Below, piece by piece: positions 8,077-15,146 of a DNA stretch of 25,355 nt. Both the position numbers and the translations under genes were made by a program. Location: the IMG/VR virus record IMGVR_UViG_3300034375_000255, positions 1 to 25,355 of that record; one strand, written 5' to 3'. The notes under the pieces were generated by a model that was given only the letters and a program-made list of their open reading frames with translations, was not told the origin of the DNA and ran no database searches. How positions within the stretch are numbered: position 1 is the stretch's first letter; each line of letters begins with the position of its first letter. The stretch comes from a virus.

Positions 8077-8253
8077 CTACATAGAGTCGCCAAACAAAGG
8101 TGGTAAGGATACAGACACAGTTACATTCTGTTGTAATTCTAGCGTTTGTTTGCAATCGGGGCAATCGTTCTTGCTCGCATCTTCTGCTGTTAAATCATAA
8201 CCGCAATTACGGCACATCACTTCTACTTCGTGGTCTTCGTATTTTGTCTTCAT
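8077..8253 (-). CDS. 58-aa zinc-ribbon protein
   Basis: This small gene starts at ATG 8253 just after the endolysin stop and ends in TAG at 8077, whose bases form part of the ribosome binding site of the next gene. It encodes two CxxC knuckles, CRNC at residues 14-17 and CPDC at 31-34, separated by 13 residues: the spacing of a small zinc ribbon. The tail is TVSVSLPPLFGDSM. There is no membrane segment. Its position between the endolysin and a virion gene suggests a late-expressed accessory protein. Function is unknown. Confidence 0.7.
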   Translation of the reverse strand: MKTKYEDHEVEVMCRNCGYDLTAEDASKNDCPDCKQTLELQQNVTVSVSLPPLFGDSM

Positions 8254-8256
8254 AAG

Positions 8257-8769
8257 TTACACCATAAGTTCAAAATGTGGAGCGTCGATAAACGGACGGC
8301 GTTCTTGGTCACGCCGTATGTCTACATAATAGTTCATGGCATCTTCCATTGTGCTACTATATTCTTTTGTGATTTCCGCTTGCGTATTCTTTGGTTGGAA
8401 AGTGTGTTCTGTACCTTTCCATGCACCAATGTCTGAGATATTCCACGCAGCGCCCCAACGAACCTTGACGCCTACAGCCTCGGCTCCGCTCTTCATAGCG
8501 TCTGCAATTTCATCGTACAAATTCAACTCCCAACGGCCCCCATCCACATAGGCCATAAGGTCTACGGCGATACCGTCTAGGTGTTTTGATTTCATGGTTT
8601 GACTTGCACCTTTAGCAACCAATGCACGTTGCTCTTCAATGGTTCTGAGTCCACAAATCACAGAGAAGTCCTGCTTCGTCACCGTAATAGCATGGCGAAC
8701 AACTGCTACCATGCGTTCGTCCACGCCTTCTAGCTTTTCCAAGCTACGCTTTCCTAATTTGTAAGCCAT
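8257..8769 (-). CDS. Endolysin, M15-family L-Ala-D-Glu/D-Ala peptidase
   Basis: A 170-residue protein with the VanY/endolysin M15 metallopeptidase pattern. It shows SVICGLRTIEEQRALVAKGA, then SKHLDGIAVDLMAY with zinc ligands His63 and Asp70, and near the C-terminus DAPHFELMV with the third ligand His165. This is the arrangement of T5-type endolysins that cut the peptide stem of peptidoglycan. There is no signal peptide or wall-binding domain, as expected for a holin-dependent lysin. The insert between ligands (about residues 85-150) is longer than in minimal enzymes. It follows the Rz-like and holin genes directly, forming a lysis cassette. Confidence 0.9.
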   Translation of the reverse strand: MAYKLGKRSLEKLEGVDERMVAVVRHAITVTKQDFSVICGLRTIEEQRALVAKGASQTMKSKHLDGIAVDLMAYVDGGRWELNLYDEIADAMKSGAEAVGVKVRWGAAWNISDIGAWKGTEHTFQPKNTQAEITKEYSSTMEDAMNYYVDIRRDQERRPFIDAPHFELMV

Positions 8770-9134
8770 TATTTCATGCTCCCTTTCATATCTAACATAC
8801 CTTCATGGTCACGATTGATGTATTTTAGATCGTTTTCTATTAGTGCAACGCGCTGCTGTAGTGCGGTAATTGCTTTTATCGTAGAAGCAAGTTGTCCTTG
8901 CTCTTCCCACACTTCATCAATTTCGCCCCACAAATAATCTATCTCCATAGCGTTGTCTTGCACGTCACGCTTGAGATTGACGTTGTCTTCGATAGCCATC
9001 TTCGACCCAAGTTGGCTAACTGTTTCTTCTAAGCTCGCAATAGTTGCAGCTTGTTGTGATACCCACCAGACACCGCCAGCAAGTTGCACAGCCATCGCCG
9101 CTACAAGAGCTATAGGTACTTTTAGGTTTTCCAT
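8769..9134 (-). CDS. Rz/i-spanin-like TM plus coiled-coil protein
   Basis: I chose the ATG at 9134, which shares a base with the holin stop (TGATG); a GTG one codon earlier is also possible. The ~121-residue product has one N-terminal membrane segment (IALVAAMAVQLAGGVWWV) followed by a long heptad-rich helix (QQAATIASLEETVSQLGSKM and onward) ending in a basic tail. One TM plus a periplasmic coiled coil between holin and endolysin genes is the architecture of an inner-membrane spanin. No outer-membrane spanin with a lipobox is seen nested or nearby, so the assignment rests on topology and position. It could instead be a generic phage coiled-coil protein. Confidence 0.7.
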   Translation of the reverse strand: MENLKVPIALVAAMAVQLAGGVWWVSQQAATIASLEETVSQLGSKMAIEDNVNLKRDVQDNAMEIDYLWGEIDEVWEEQGQLASTIKAITALQQRVALIENDLKYINRDHEGMLDMKGSMK

Positions 9135-9523
9135 CACTTCTTACCAAAGAATTTAGTTGCTGACCGTACACCAAAACTTGCTGCTACAATAACACCAAGC
9201 GTATATTGATACCAGTCGGGCATAGATTCCAGTGCAGCAAAGCCGTTAGTTACAGCCCTCTCCGCCCACTCAAACGGCAGAAAACAAAGGATCAATGGTA
9301 CGCTAAATAGTATTGTTAACCACTCGTCTTTCCATGAGTTCTGAGAACCCTGTGCCATAAGACGTTCCCAATCAGCTTCTGACGTAGCCGCTGACTTCAT
9401 AATAGTCGCCTTGGCTTCAGCTTCTACAAGTTTAAGGTTTGCAGCCGCTGCTTGTGCGTTTGCTTTCCCTTTAAGCCAACCTCCGGCTAGCTCCGTAATC
9501 GGTCCTATTAATGCCTGAATCAT
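9134..9523 (-). CDS. Holin of the three-TM / gene-transfer-release family
   Basis: A 129-residue protein beginning MIQALIGPITELAGGWLKGK, an amphipathic N-terminal helix. It is followed by an Ala/Lys-rich linker, a strong membrane segment at about 69-84 (LTILFSVPLILCFLPF) and a second at about 104-118 (YQYTLGVIVAASFGV), ending in a basic FFGKK tail. This matches the 'holin of 3TMs, for gene-transfer release' pattern known from alphaproteobacterial gene-transfer agents and related phages. In the family the protein permeabilises the inner membrane to let the endolysin reach peptidoglycan. It sits immediately before the spanin-like and endolysin genes. Its start overlaps a micro-ORF stop by ATGA. 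Confidence 0.85.
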   Translation of the reverse strand: MIQALIGPITELAGGWLKGKANAQAAAANLKLVEAEAKATIMKSAATSEADWERLMAQGSQNSWKDEWLTILFSVPLILCFLPFEWAERAVTNGFAALESMPDWYQYTLGVIVAASFGVRSATKFFGKK

Positions 9524-9618
9524 ACCATTACACTCCCGTATAAGGTCATTTCAACGTTAAGCACCCATTCAAGTGCTTTAACCATTAAGAAAACTACAAA
9601 ATCTTCAGCGGTTGTCAT
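9520..9618 (-). CDS. Candidate 32-aa micro-protein coupled to the holin
   Basis: The frame runs from ATG 9618 to TGA 9520. It has a good ribosome binding site (GAGGAAAG about 3-9 bases upstream) and its stop overlaps the holin ATG as ATGA. The start lies inside the last codons of the 82-aa gene. The product begins MTTAEDFVVFLMVKALEWVL and is hydrophobic enough to be a short membrane peptide. It could be a small holin regulator or simply a leader that couples translation from the upstream gene into the holin. Evidence is limited to the ribosome binding site and junction geometry. Confidence 0.5.
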   Translation of the reverse strand: MTTAEDFVVFLMVKALEWVLNVEMTLYGSVMV

Positions 9619-9853
9619 AGCTTTCCTCATGCACAACTTTTGTAGGCGTCACCGTAGTTTTAGACTCCTTACCCATCCAAATACCGAAACAGCCTGTAAG
9701 TGCACCCATGCACACCGATACTAGACCTGACTGAGCTACAGACGGGTCCGGCAATGACATAAACCAATGCACCGCTTGGTAAGTTAAAATTGTGACCGCC
9801 AACATCATCAAACGAGGCAGTATCTTCCAATCATCCAGAATTGTGTGTGCCAT
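9605..9853 (-). CDS. 82-aa two-TM membrane protein, lysis cassette
   Basis: The protein begins MAHTILDDWKILPRLMMLAV. It has two predicted membrane segments (about 15-33 and 43-60, the second SGLVSVCMGALTGCFGIWMG) and a hydrophilic C-terminal tail. Proteins of this size and layout with the DDWK...PRL opening are common in marine phages, often near lysis genes. Two TMs and a charged tail would fit a small holin or antiholin-like protein working with the downstream 129-aa holin. No direct functional motif is visible. An upstream TATAAT at 9886-9891 could drive it. Confidence 0.75.
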   Translation of the reverse strand: MAHTILDDWKILPRLMMLAVTILTYQAVHWFMSLPDPSVAQSGLVSVCMGALTGCFGIWMGKESKTTVTPTKVVHEESYDNR

Positions 9854-9953
9854 AGTAATGCTCCGCTATGCGTTTATTTGATGTGATTATAACTACTTTT
9901 CCATTTTTGTATACACACCAAACATTTCGTCGAATCTCTATGAGTTCTACCAC
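9831..9953 (-). CDS. Candidate 40-aa small protein (GTG start)
   Basis: A GTG-initiated frame spans the otherwise empty 93-base gap and overlaps both neighbours (7 bases upstream, 23 downstream). The predicted product contains RRNVWCVYKNGKVVIITSNK and then a RIAEHYYG segment, which reads like a real small beta-hairpin/helix protein with amphipathic strands rather than random sequence. There is no strong ribosome binding site, and the same DNA contains a possible promoter -10 element, so this remains a tentative call. Confidence 0.35.
   Translation of the reverse strand: MVELIEIRRNVWCVYKNGKVVIITSNKRIAEHYYGTHNSG
9886..9891 (-). promoter_or_regulatory. Possible -10 element before the lysis cassette
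   Basis: On the minus strand these bases read TATAAT, a perfect sigma-70 -10 hexamer, 33 bases upstream of the 82-aa membrane protein. The -35 region at the right distance is poor (GTATAC-like), so it would be a weak or activator-dependent promoter for the holin/endolysin genes. Confidence 0.25.
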
Positions 9954-10414
9954 CGATCCAAGTATACGCCTAATAAATATATAGCCCCTACAACTCCTGA
10001 TGCAGCTAGAGCTATTATGGTAACTGTTTGGATTGTCTCTATCTGCTCGGCACGGCGTTGTTCTGCGGCTTTCTTAGCAGCGGCTCTTTGTTTTCGCGCT
10101 TCGGCTTGCCACTGAATCCACCTATCCCATTGGCCAGGTCTACCATACAAACGGATATAAGATTCGAGTTCGCGCCGTTTTTCTCTAATGTCTTCAAGGG
10201 CTTGGAACTCCTCCCAATCACCCTCTTCTCCACCTGTTATAGCAGTGAGTGGACTGTTCTTCTTTTTCTGTACGGCTTTCTTGATATCGTCTTCGGCTGT
10301 AAGAAACTTACCCACTGACGCCATAAGATCAGCGCCTTCACGCCCGTTCTGAATGCAGGTGCGAATCACCGAATACGCCGCGTTAGCAGCCGCGATAGTC
10401 TCCAGAATAGCCAT
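9947..10414 (-). CDS. Coiled-coil protein with C-terminal membrane anchor
   Basis: A 155-residue protein. Residues 1-40 are a hydrophobic/amphipathic helical region (MAILETIAAANAAYSVIRTC), 40-125 are highly charged and helical (EDIREKRRELESYIRLYG, EARKQRAAAKKAAEQRRA), and about 126-150 form one clear membrane segment (VTIIALAASGVVGAIYLLGV). The WDRWIQWQAEARKQR stretch is distinctive. Proteins of this layout occur beside lysis and fibre genes in marine phages, but no function is established that I can name. It could be a lysis accessory or a virion-associated membrane protein. Confidence 0.75.
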   Translation of the reverse strand: MAILETIAAANAAYSVIRTCIQNGREGADLMASVGKFLTAEDDIKKAVQKKKNSPLTAITGGEEGDWEEFQALEDIREKRRELESYIRLYGRPGQWDRWIQWQAEARKQRAAAKKAAEQRRAEQIETIQTVTIIALAASGVVGAIYLLGVYLDRW

Positions 10415-10423
10415 AACACATAA

Positions 10424-10669
10424 CTACCTTTTAGCCTCCATAAGGCGATCTATCTTCTCTTCTATCCTGTCAAACCTAGATACGATCTGGTTCATAACCG
10501 CAGAACTGTCAGATTTTGTGACGTACTCTTTAGCCATTTCTTCACGGGTGCGGTTTAATAGCACTTGAAGACGTTGCTGTTCCACATGTATCGCTTTTAT
10601 AATCCACCCACACGCAGCTATAGCTACAGTTAGTACGCCACTCCAAAGCATATCAGGACTTAGTTCCAC
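10424..10669 (-). CDS. Small TM plus coiled-coil protein (GTG start)
   Basis: I place the start at GTG 10669, which has a GGGGGAG ribosome binding site about seven bases upstream formed by the end of the preceding gene. The longer in-frame ATG at 10732 would overlap that gene by 59 bases. The 81-residue product has one membrane segment (LWSGVLTVAIAACGWIIKAI) then a charged helix with heptads (EQQRLQVLLNRTREEM; SRFDRIEEKIDRLMEA). The N-out, single-TM coiled-coil layout resembles small lysis-associated or antiholin-like phage proteins. Function is unknown. Confidence 0.7.
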   Translation of the reverse strand: MELSPDMLWSGVLTVAIAACGWIIKAIHVEQQRLQVLLNRTREEMAKEYVTKSDSSAVMNQIVSRFDRIEEKIDRLMEAKR

Positions 10670-10673
10670 CAGA

Positions 10674-11102
10674 TTACTCCCCCTCAACGGGCCAAATAAC
10701 AGAATAAGGAAACCCGTCTTGAGAAGGAACATCGCGCAGAGCTTGTCTGTACCTCTTTATACGATCGGGCATTACAACGTCAGAATACGCCATCCAGTCG
10801 TATTTTGCTAGTTTACTATTTCTATGACCTCGAATATTATCTTCGGCCTGCTTTTGTGGAAGGCGAACAACTTCCCAACTCTGCACCCAAGACCCGTCTA
10901 CCAGTGTTACCTTACTCTCTAACTTTTCAGTTAACGACTGGTAAGGAGGCCGCTCACTGCGTTTTACAGGAAACACCCCGTAAGACGCAAACAGACTGTC
11001 TGAAACTTTTCTGGGAAAACTTGTGTTGGGGTGTTCTCTACGTAAATCGTCTTGACTATAGGGAAACGAAACAGGCTTTCCTTCTCTAATCTTTGCATAC
11101 AC
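10674..11102 (-). CDS. Tail-fibre assembly chaperone-like protein (Phage_tail_APC type)
   Basis: A 142-residue protein starting at a GTG (11102) with AGGAG eight bases upstream. The C-terminal third has the assembly-chaperone pattern: KLAKYDWMAYSDVVMPD, then RIKRYRQALRDVPSQDGFPY and a final VIWP. The N-terminal 90 residues include proline-rich and basic segments (PYSQDDLRREHPNTSFPRKV) that probably give client specificity. It lies directly downstream of the 812-aa repeat fibre and ahead of the lysis genes. The position fits a dedicated chaperone for that fibre. A second, shorter protein of the same type is at 17937-18134. Confidence 0.7.
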   Translation of the reverse strand: MYAKIREGKPVSFPYSQDDLRREHPNTSFPRKVSDSLFASYGVFPVKRSERPPYQSLTEKLESKVTLVDGSWVQSWEVVRLPQKQAEDNIRGHRNSKLAKYDWMAYSDVVMPDRIKRYRQALRDVPSQDGFPYSVIWPVEGE

Positions 11103-11113
11103 GTTTCATCTCC

Positions 11114-13552
11114 TTACAGCGTCAGCTTGTAAATACCGAGCGCGGTTGTCACGAATAAATGAACCCCATCTAAGTTAATAAAAATACGCTCGGGGTCCGC
11201 TAACTCAGAAGGTAGTGTATATGTCTGCGTTAAAGCTACTGTTCCTGTGTCCCAAGGAGTTGTAAAAGTATACTCAGCTAGTTTACCGCCATCCCCTAAA
11301 ACAATCATCTTTCTTCCGTCAGGGTCTAACGCCAAGCTATCGACGGTACTTGTAAATGTGGTGCTTATATCTAAAGAGTATTCATCGTAACCAAACTGAA
11401 CGATAGTGTCTGAAAGATCCCAAGCAGTACTTAGATCACCCCTAATGATCTGGTCATACCCTGTGTCTGCCTGAAAAACCTTTGTCCCATCTGAAGAAAT
11501 GAAAAGACCGTTGCCGACCCAGTCACTCCCTGTGCTCATAACAGTGGTAGAACTCGTTGCAGTTCCTATAGTGCTAATATCCCAAGCCGTAGACAGAGGA
11601 TATATTGCAGCATTAGTACTGGATGCTTTCCCCACTATGATCTGAAGACCATCGCTCTTAAAACGTACATTTTCGTTACTGAATGACCCCGGAAGAGCGA
11701 ATGTCTGGTCAAAAGAAGCGGTAGAAATATCCCAAGCAGTAGACAACGAGTACTCATCCAAGGCTCCAGAGTTTACAACGTACATCTTTGTGCCATCCGT
11801 CTTAAACTCCACACCCGTAGGCTGTGTCCCCTCTGTAGAAACGTCTTTAACGGTGGTGTAGGAGGCAGTACTCACATCCCAAGCTGTGGACAAATCGTAC
11901 TCATAAATAGAGTCGTTTTGTTGTCCCGCAATGTACATCTTTGTGCCGTCAGATTTAAACGCCAAACCCCATGGATTATTATCCTCCCCAGAAACTAAGA
12001 AAGAAGTAGTCGAAGTGGCTGTTTCCAGATCAAATGCTGTAGACAAAGCGTACTCATAAACGCGGTCATTACTGGCTCGAATCCAAAACATCTTTGTGCC
12101 ATCGGGTTTAAAAAACACATCTCTGGGACTAGAACTGCCAATCACTAACGACTGCCATGGAGTAGGACTAACCAGACCAGGAAGGGAGGTGATAATACGA
12201 TCTGGCACCCCTCTTTGGCCTGCTTGTACGACCATCCATAGCCTGTCTTTATCTGCATCAATCCAAATATCTTTAGCACTTGTTCCGTCTATAATAGCGT
12301 TAGGAGCGTTGACTACAGAAGAAGAAGAGATAGAAGATATGTCGTCCGCGGTTCCGAGCGTCCAACTACGCCCAAAAATATTAAAAGCATCTGTTTGTAG
12401 TGTGTAGAAATTTAACCCATCAGAAGAAATCGAAGAACCTTTTGCAGCATAACTATTGTTTGCATCATATGTTGCGCTAGGAGAGCCTATTGCAGGTGCG
12501 CTTGCCAAAGCATACGCAGTGCTTAAATTATACTGAAAAAACTGATCCGAGGGTGAAGAAGACTGAGTAAGATAAAGTTTGGTCCCCGCACCATTAAGAG
12601 AAACCCCTGTAATAGTTTTATCAATAGTATCATAGAAGTTCGAGGCAGGGTAATCCACAGTGAATGTACTAATGTCCCAAGCGGTCGATAAGGTTCCTGA
12701 CATCAGGAAAGATGCGCTTGATATAAATGTATTACGGACGTAAAAAAATATCCTCGTGCCAGAACTGTCAAACGTCCACGCGGATGGAACTTTATAACGC
12801 CCCCAATCCATAGAAACATTTGCGGTAAAGCTAGCTGTTGTTATATCCCAAGCAGTGCTTAACGCATATTCGTTTATAAGACCTGTAGTCGCCCCTCTAT
12901 CAATATAAAAAGCAGAACCATCAGACTTAAACCACACGTTTCTTGGGGAAGAAACTTTTGTTCCGTCGTTGGGGTCAAACGAAGCCACATAAGTTGCCGT
13001 ACTTAAATCCCAAGCGGTAGACATACTATATTCAAAGATTAGATCGCTGGAATCTGTGTGATAAAGATGAGTGCCACTTGAATCTATAAAAATACCTCTT
13101 GGGTCATTAGAGGAGACATTAAGGTCTATATAAGTGGCATTAGAAAAAGTACTACTCGTATTCCACGCAACTGACACATCGTAGGAGTAAATACGTTCTA
13201 TGGCAACCGAATCGAATACAAAAAATATTTTCGTGCCATCCGGTTTCCAGAAAATACCTTTATGCACCTCAGTTAAAGGCGCATTGTTCTGTCTAGTATG
13301 CGACACCGTGGTTACGTCATAGGCCGTGCTTAAATCAAATGTCTCAAGTCTTGTGGCACTTAGACCAGCATCTTCCGCAAAGAAAACCTGCGTACCATCG
13401 GGCTTAAAAAACATAGAAAGATTTGTGGCGGCCACATTATCCGATATATCTACGACACCACCCAAATCTGGAACACGAACATTATTCAGCGTCCAGCCAC
13501 TCTCTGTGACGTCCGCTCCTGCCCCCATAGATAGTTTTCGAGTAATCGACAT
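11114..13552 (-). CDS. Adhesin/fibre with ~14 beta-propeller-type repeats
   Basis: I use ATG 13552, which shares a base with the upstream stop (TAATG); the frame extends 12 codons further but into the preceding gene. The 812-residue product consists almost wholly of ~50-55-residue repeats of the form FKPDGTKMYV ... IYEYDLSTAWDISTAS. I count about 14 copies, including degenerate ones (for example DLSTAYDVTT, SMSTAWDLSTAT, ALSTAWDITTAS, SLSTAWDISTAS, DLSTAWDLSDT). The SDGT/PDGT beta-turn and aromatic strand are typical of TolB/YncE-like propeller blades, so two seven-bladed propellers are plausible. Position among fibre genes and before a fibre chaperone suggests a receptor-binding virion protein. 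No catalytic motif is seen. Confidence 0.8.
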   Translation of the reverse strand: MSITRKLSMGAGADVTESGWTLNNVRVPDLGGVVDISDNVAATNLSMFFKPDGTQVFFAEDAGLSATRLETFDLSTAYDVTTVSHTRQNNAPLTEVHKGIFWKPDGTKIFFVFDSVAIERIYSYDVSVAWNTSSTFSNATYIDLNVSSNDPRGIFIDSSGTHLYHTDSSDLIFEYSMSTAWDLSTATYVASFDPNDGTKVSSPRNVWFKSDGSAFYIDRGATTGLINEYALSTAWDITTASFTANVSMDWGRYKVPSAWTFDSSGTRIFFYVRNTFISSASFLMSGTLSTAWDISTFTVDYPASNFYDTIDKTITGVSLNGAGTKLYLTQSSSPSDQFFQYNLSTAYALASAPAIGSPSATYDANNSYAAKGSSISSDGLNFYTLQTDAFNIFGRSWTLGTADDISSISSSSVVNAPNAIIDGTSAKDIWIDADKDRLWMVVQAGQRGVPDRIITSLPGLVSPTPWQSLVIGSSSPRDVFFKPDGTKMFWIRASNDRVYEYALSTAFDLETATSTTSFLVSGEDNNPWGLAFKSDGTKMYIAGQQNDSIYEYDLSTAWDVSTASYTTVKDVSTEGTQPTGVEFKTDGTKMYVVNSGALDEYSLSTAWDISTASFDQTFALPGSFSNENVRFKSDGLQIIVGKASSTNAAIYPLSTAWDISTIGTATSSTTVMSTGSDWVGNGLFISSDGTKVFQADTGYDQIIRGDLSTAWDLSDTIVQFGYDEYSLDISTTFTSTVDSLALDPDGRKMIVLGDGGKLAEYTFTTPWDTGTVALTQTYTLPSELADPERIFINLDGVHLFVTTALGIYKLTL

Positions 13553-14439
13553 TAAGCCATCGCCAATCCTGCGGTAAACCCATACCACGTTGCACCATTA
13601 TCGGAGGTGAAAAAAGTAAATACGTCAACCGCACCTGCTGTTGTTGTCAGAGTCGGAGCTAACGCCGAAGGCCAGACAACAGCAGGAGGCCAAGATACCG
13701 TAAATCCACTAGCACTTGCGTCCTGTACAATTTTAAGCGTAAACCCAAAGGCTCTTCCACTTGCAGGGGGGTTGGTAAACGAAAACGTGGTGTTTTCAGA
13801 AAGCGTTGTAGAAAATACGTTACCATCCCTACAGTTAACGGTAGTTGTGAGAGAGCTAGAGGACACCGTTGTTTCATCCTCTACAACCCCACCGTCAAAT
13901 ATAACCACGCCATTTGCATCTGCCGTAACGGTTTTGCTGGCCTCAGATGTGCCCAAGGTTGTTATGTCGTTATAGTTCACTTCTGCGGCGGTTGCTGTTA
14001 CCCCCAACTGCGATAGAGTTATTGCTAGGATAGACGTAAGGTCTACAACCTGCGCACCTGATCCAGCCCCATCGCTATAAATAATTGCGGAATCGCCATT
14101 GGCTACAGTAACATCTCCACCCGTGCCTTGTGTGAATATAGCGTCCTCTCCAGAGCTATTTTTAACAAAGTACAAATGCTCTGCATCGTTGGGACTTATA
14201 GTGACTGTGTTTGTTCCGCTAGGTGACCCACCTAAAATAAGGAGTTTGTACTGACCATCAGAAAGCGTACCATCAGAAAAGGACAAGGTATGTGTTGTCC
14301 CAGACAAAGAAATAGTACCAATTCCAGTTGCTAAACGCTCTAAAATCTGGAGGTTTGTGTTTGTTGCCGTGCCCCAAGTACCTGATCTTTCACCTGTACC
14401 TATAAGCTCAATGCCTGAGTTTTGTGTATATGTACTCAT
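13552..14439 (-). CDS. Tail-fibre-like protein, 295 aa
   Basis: It begins MSTYTQNSGIELIGTGERSG and continues TWGTATNTNLQILERLATG, a start seen in many marine phage fibre-like proteins in which a short N-terminal part anchors a beta-rich shaft. The remainder is Ser/Thr/Gly-rich with short strands (TNTVTISPNDAEHLYFVKN, GDVTVANGDSAIIYSDG) and a C-terminal beta domain (FGFTLKIVQDASASGFTVSW ... ATWYGFTAGLAMA). No enzymatic residues stand out. It is coupled by TAATG to the propeller-repeat gene downstream, so the two may work as anchor and tip of one fibre. Confidence 0.75.
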   Translation of the reverse strand: MSTYTQNSGIELIGTGERSGTWGTATNTNLQILERLATGIGTISLSGTTHTLSFSDGTLSDGQYKLLILGGSPSGTNTVTISPNDAEHLYFVKNSSGEDAIFTQGTGGDVTVANGDSAIIYSDGAGSGAQVVDLTSILAITLSQLGVTATAAEVNYNDITTLGTSEASKTVTADANGVVIFDGGVVEDETTVSSSSLTTTVNCRDGNVFSTTLSENTTFSFTNPPASGRAFGFTLKIVQDASASGFTVSWPPAVVWPSALAPTLTTTAGAVDVFTFFTSDNGATWYGFTAGLAMA

Positions 14440-14448
14440 TTTAGAATC

Positions 14449-14877
14449 CTATGCCGCCACTTCTGTCCAAATTGTTTCGGTGGAAGGTGTTATCTCAGTA
14501 TAGCTTGTTCCGGGGCTTGGAGCAATGGTTGTATACACGGTGCCGGGACTTGGAGCAATGGTTGTATACACGGTGCCGGGACTTGGAGCAATGGGTGTAT
14601 ACACGGTGCCGGGACTTGGAATTATTTCGCCCCAAATAAAAGGTATTCCAATCTGTCCTACAGCTGCTACGCCAGTCAAAGAAACAATAGCGTCACTTGT
14701 GACGGTAACCTCACCGACATCGGGGACAGCTGAAAGTCCTGTTACATCAATAACTGCCGATGCTTCAACTGTAACCTCACCGACAGAAACAACTGCTTCT
14801 AAACCTTCTAAGTAAACAACTGCGTTTCTGCCATCTTCCGCTAAGGGGATGGAAGATATCGGCATAAACCCAAGCAT
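14449..14877 (-). CDS. Repeat-containing 142-aa protein
   Basis: The ATG at 14877 has an excellent AAAGGAG ribosome binding site. Residues ~20-80 contain two copies of a ~23-residue unit built on VGEVTV (VVSVGEVTVEASAVIDVTG and VPDVGEVTVTSDAIVSLTG). Residues ~88-125 contain four copies of an 11-residue unit, SPGTVYTTIAP and variants (SPGTVYTPIAP, SPGTSYTEITP), encoded by 33-base direct repeats. The pattern is extended beta with proline-glycine turns. It sits between a helical small protein and a fibre gene and is probably a fibre segment or decoration protein. The repeat number may vary between relatives. Confidence 0.75.
   Translation of the reverse strand: MLGFMPISSIPLAEDGRNAVVYLEGLEAVVSVGEVTVEASAVIDVTGLSAVPDVGEVTVTSDAIVSLTGVAAVGQIGIPFIWGEIIPSPGTVYTPIAPSPGTVYTTIAPSPGTVYTTIAPSPGTSYTEITPSTETIWTEVAA
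14515..14613 (-). repeat. 33-bp direct tandem repeat, 3 near-perfect copies
   Basis: Three contiguous 33-base units lie at 14515-14547, 14548-14580 and 14581-14613. They differ at single positions (a G for A at the first base of unit 1, a G for T near the middle of unit 3), with partial copies on both sides. They are in frame and encode an 11-residue unit (SPGTVYTTIAP). The near identity points to recent duplication by slippage. Confidence 0.9.
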
Positions 14878-14902
14878 TGTTTACTCCTTTAATCTAGCGT
14901 CT

Positions 14903-15145
14903 TTATGACTTCCAGTAAGTACGACCAGACGTGATGGTGCTATTGATGCGCGTCATGTCTTTGCCGCCATCTGTGTACTTGCTGTCTAGCACTTCCGCTT
15001 CCAAGTGCATGACCATGTTGCCGACTTGCTTTTTCTTTTCAGCATCGCCCTCATGTTCCATCTTCATGCCGTTCTGGATGTTTTCAATCTGATCGCACAT
15101 GTGCAGCAACTTTAGGTAGTCGCGGTCTAATTCATTTACAGCCAT
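14903..15145 (-). CDS. 80-aa helical protein of unknown function
   Basis: A small soluble protein beginning MAVNELDRDYLKLLHMCDQI, largely helical in the first 55 residues with a heptad-like pattern (ENIQNGMKMEHEGDAEKKKQ). It ends in TRINSTITSGRTYWKS. The start has an AAGGAAAC ribosome binding site that overlaps the last codons of the S74 fibre gene. Position directly after a trimeric fibre suggests a fibre-associated chaperone or connector, but no known motif supports this. Confidence 0.7.
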   Translation of the reverse strand: MAVNELDRDYLKLLHMCDQIENIQNGMKMEHEGDAEKKKQVGNMVMHLEAEVLDSKYTDGGKDMTRINSTITSGRTYWKS

Positions 15146-15146
15146 C

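Noticed and set aside
10670-10732. N-terminal extension of the 81-aa TM/coiled-coil gene to ATG 10732
   Set aside because: The extension overlaps the preceding gene, whereas GTG 10669 has a well-placed GGGGGAG ribosome binding site.
14515-14613. CRISPR array
   Set aside because: The repeat units are contiguous without spacers, in frame, and inside a coding gene.
14422-14733. Plus-strand frame with repeated GTWSNGCIHGA units
   Set aside because: It is the antisense reading of the 33-bp tandem repeat; the minus-strand gene has a perfect ribosome binding site and sits correctly in the operon.
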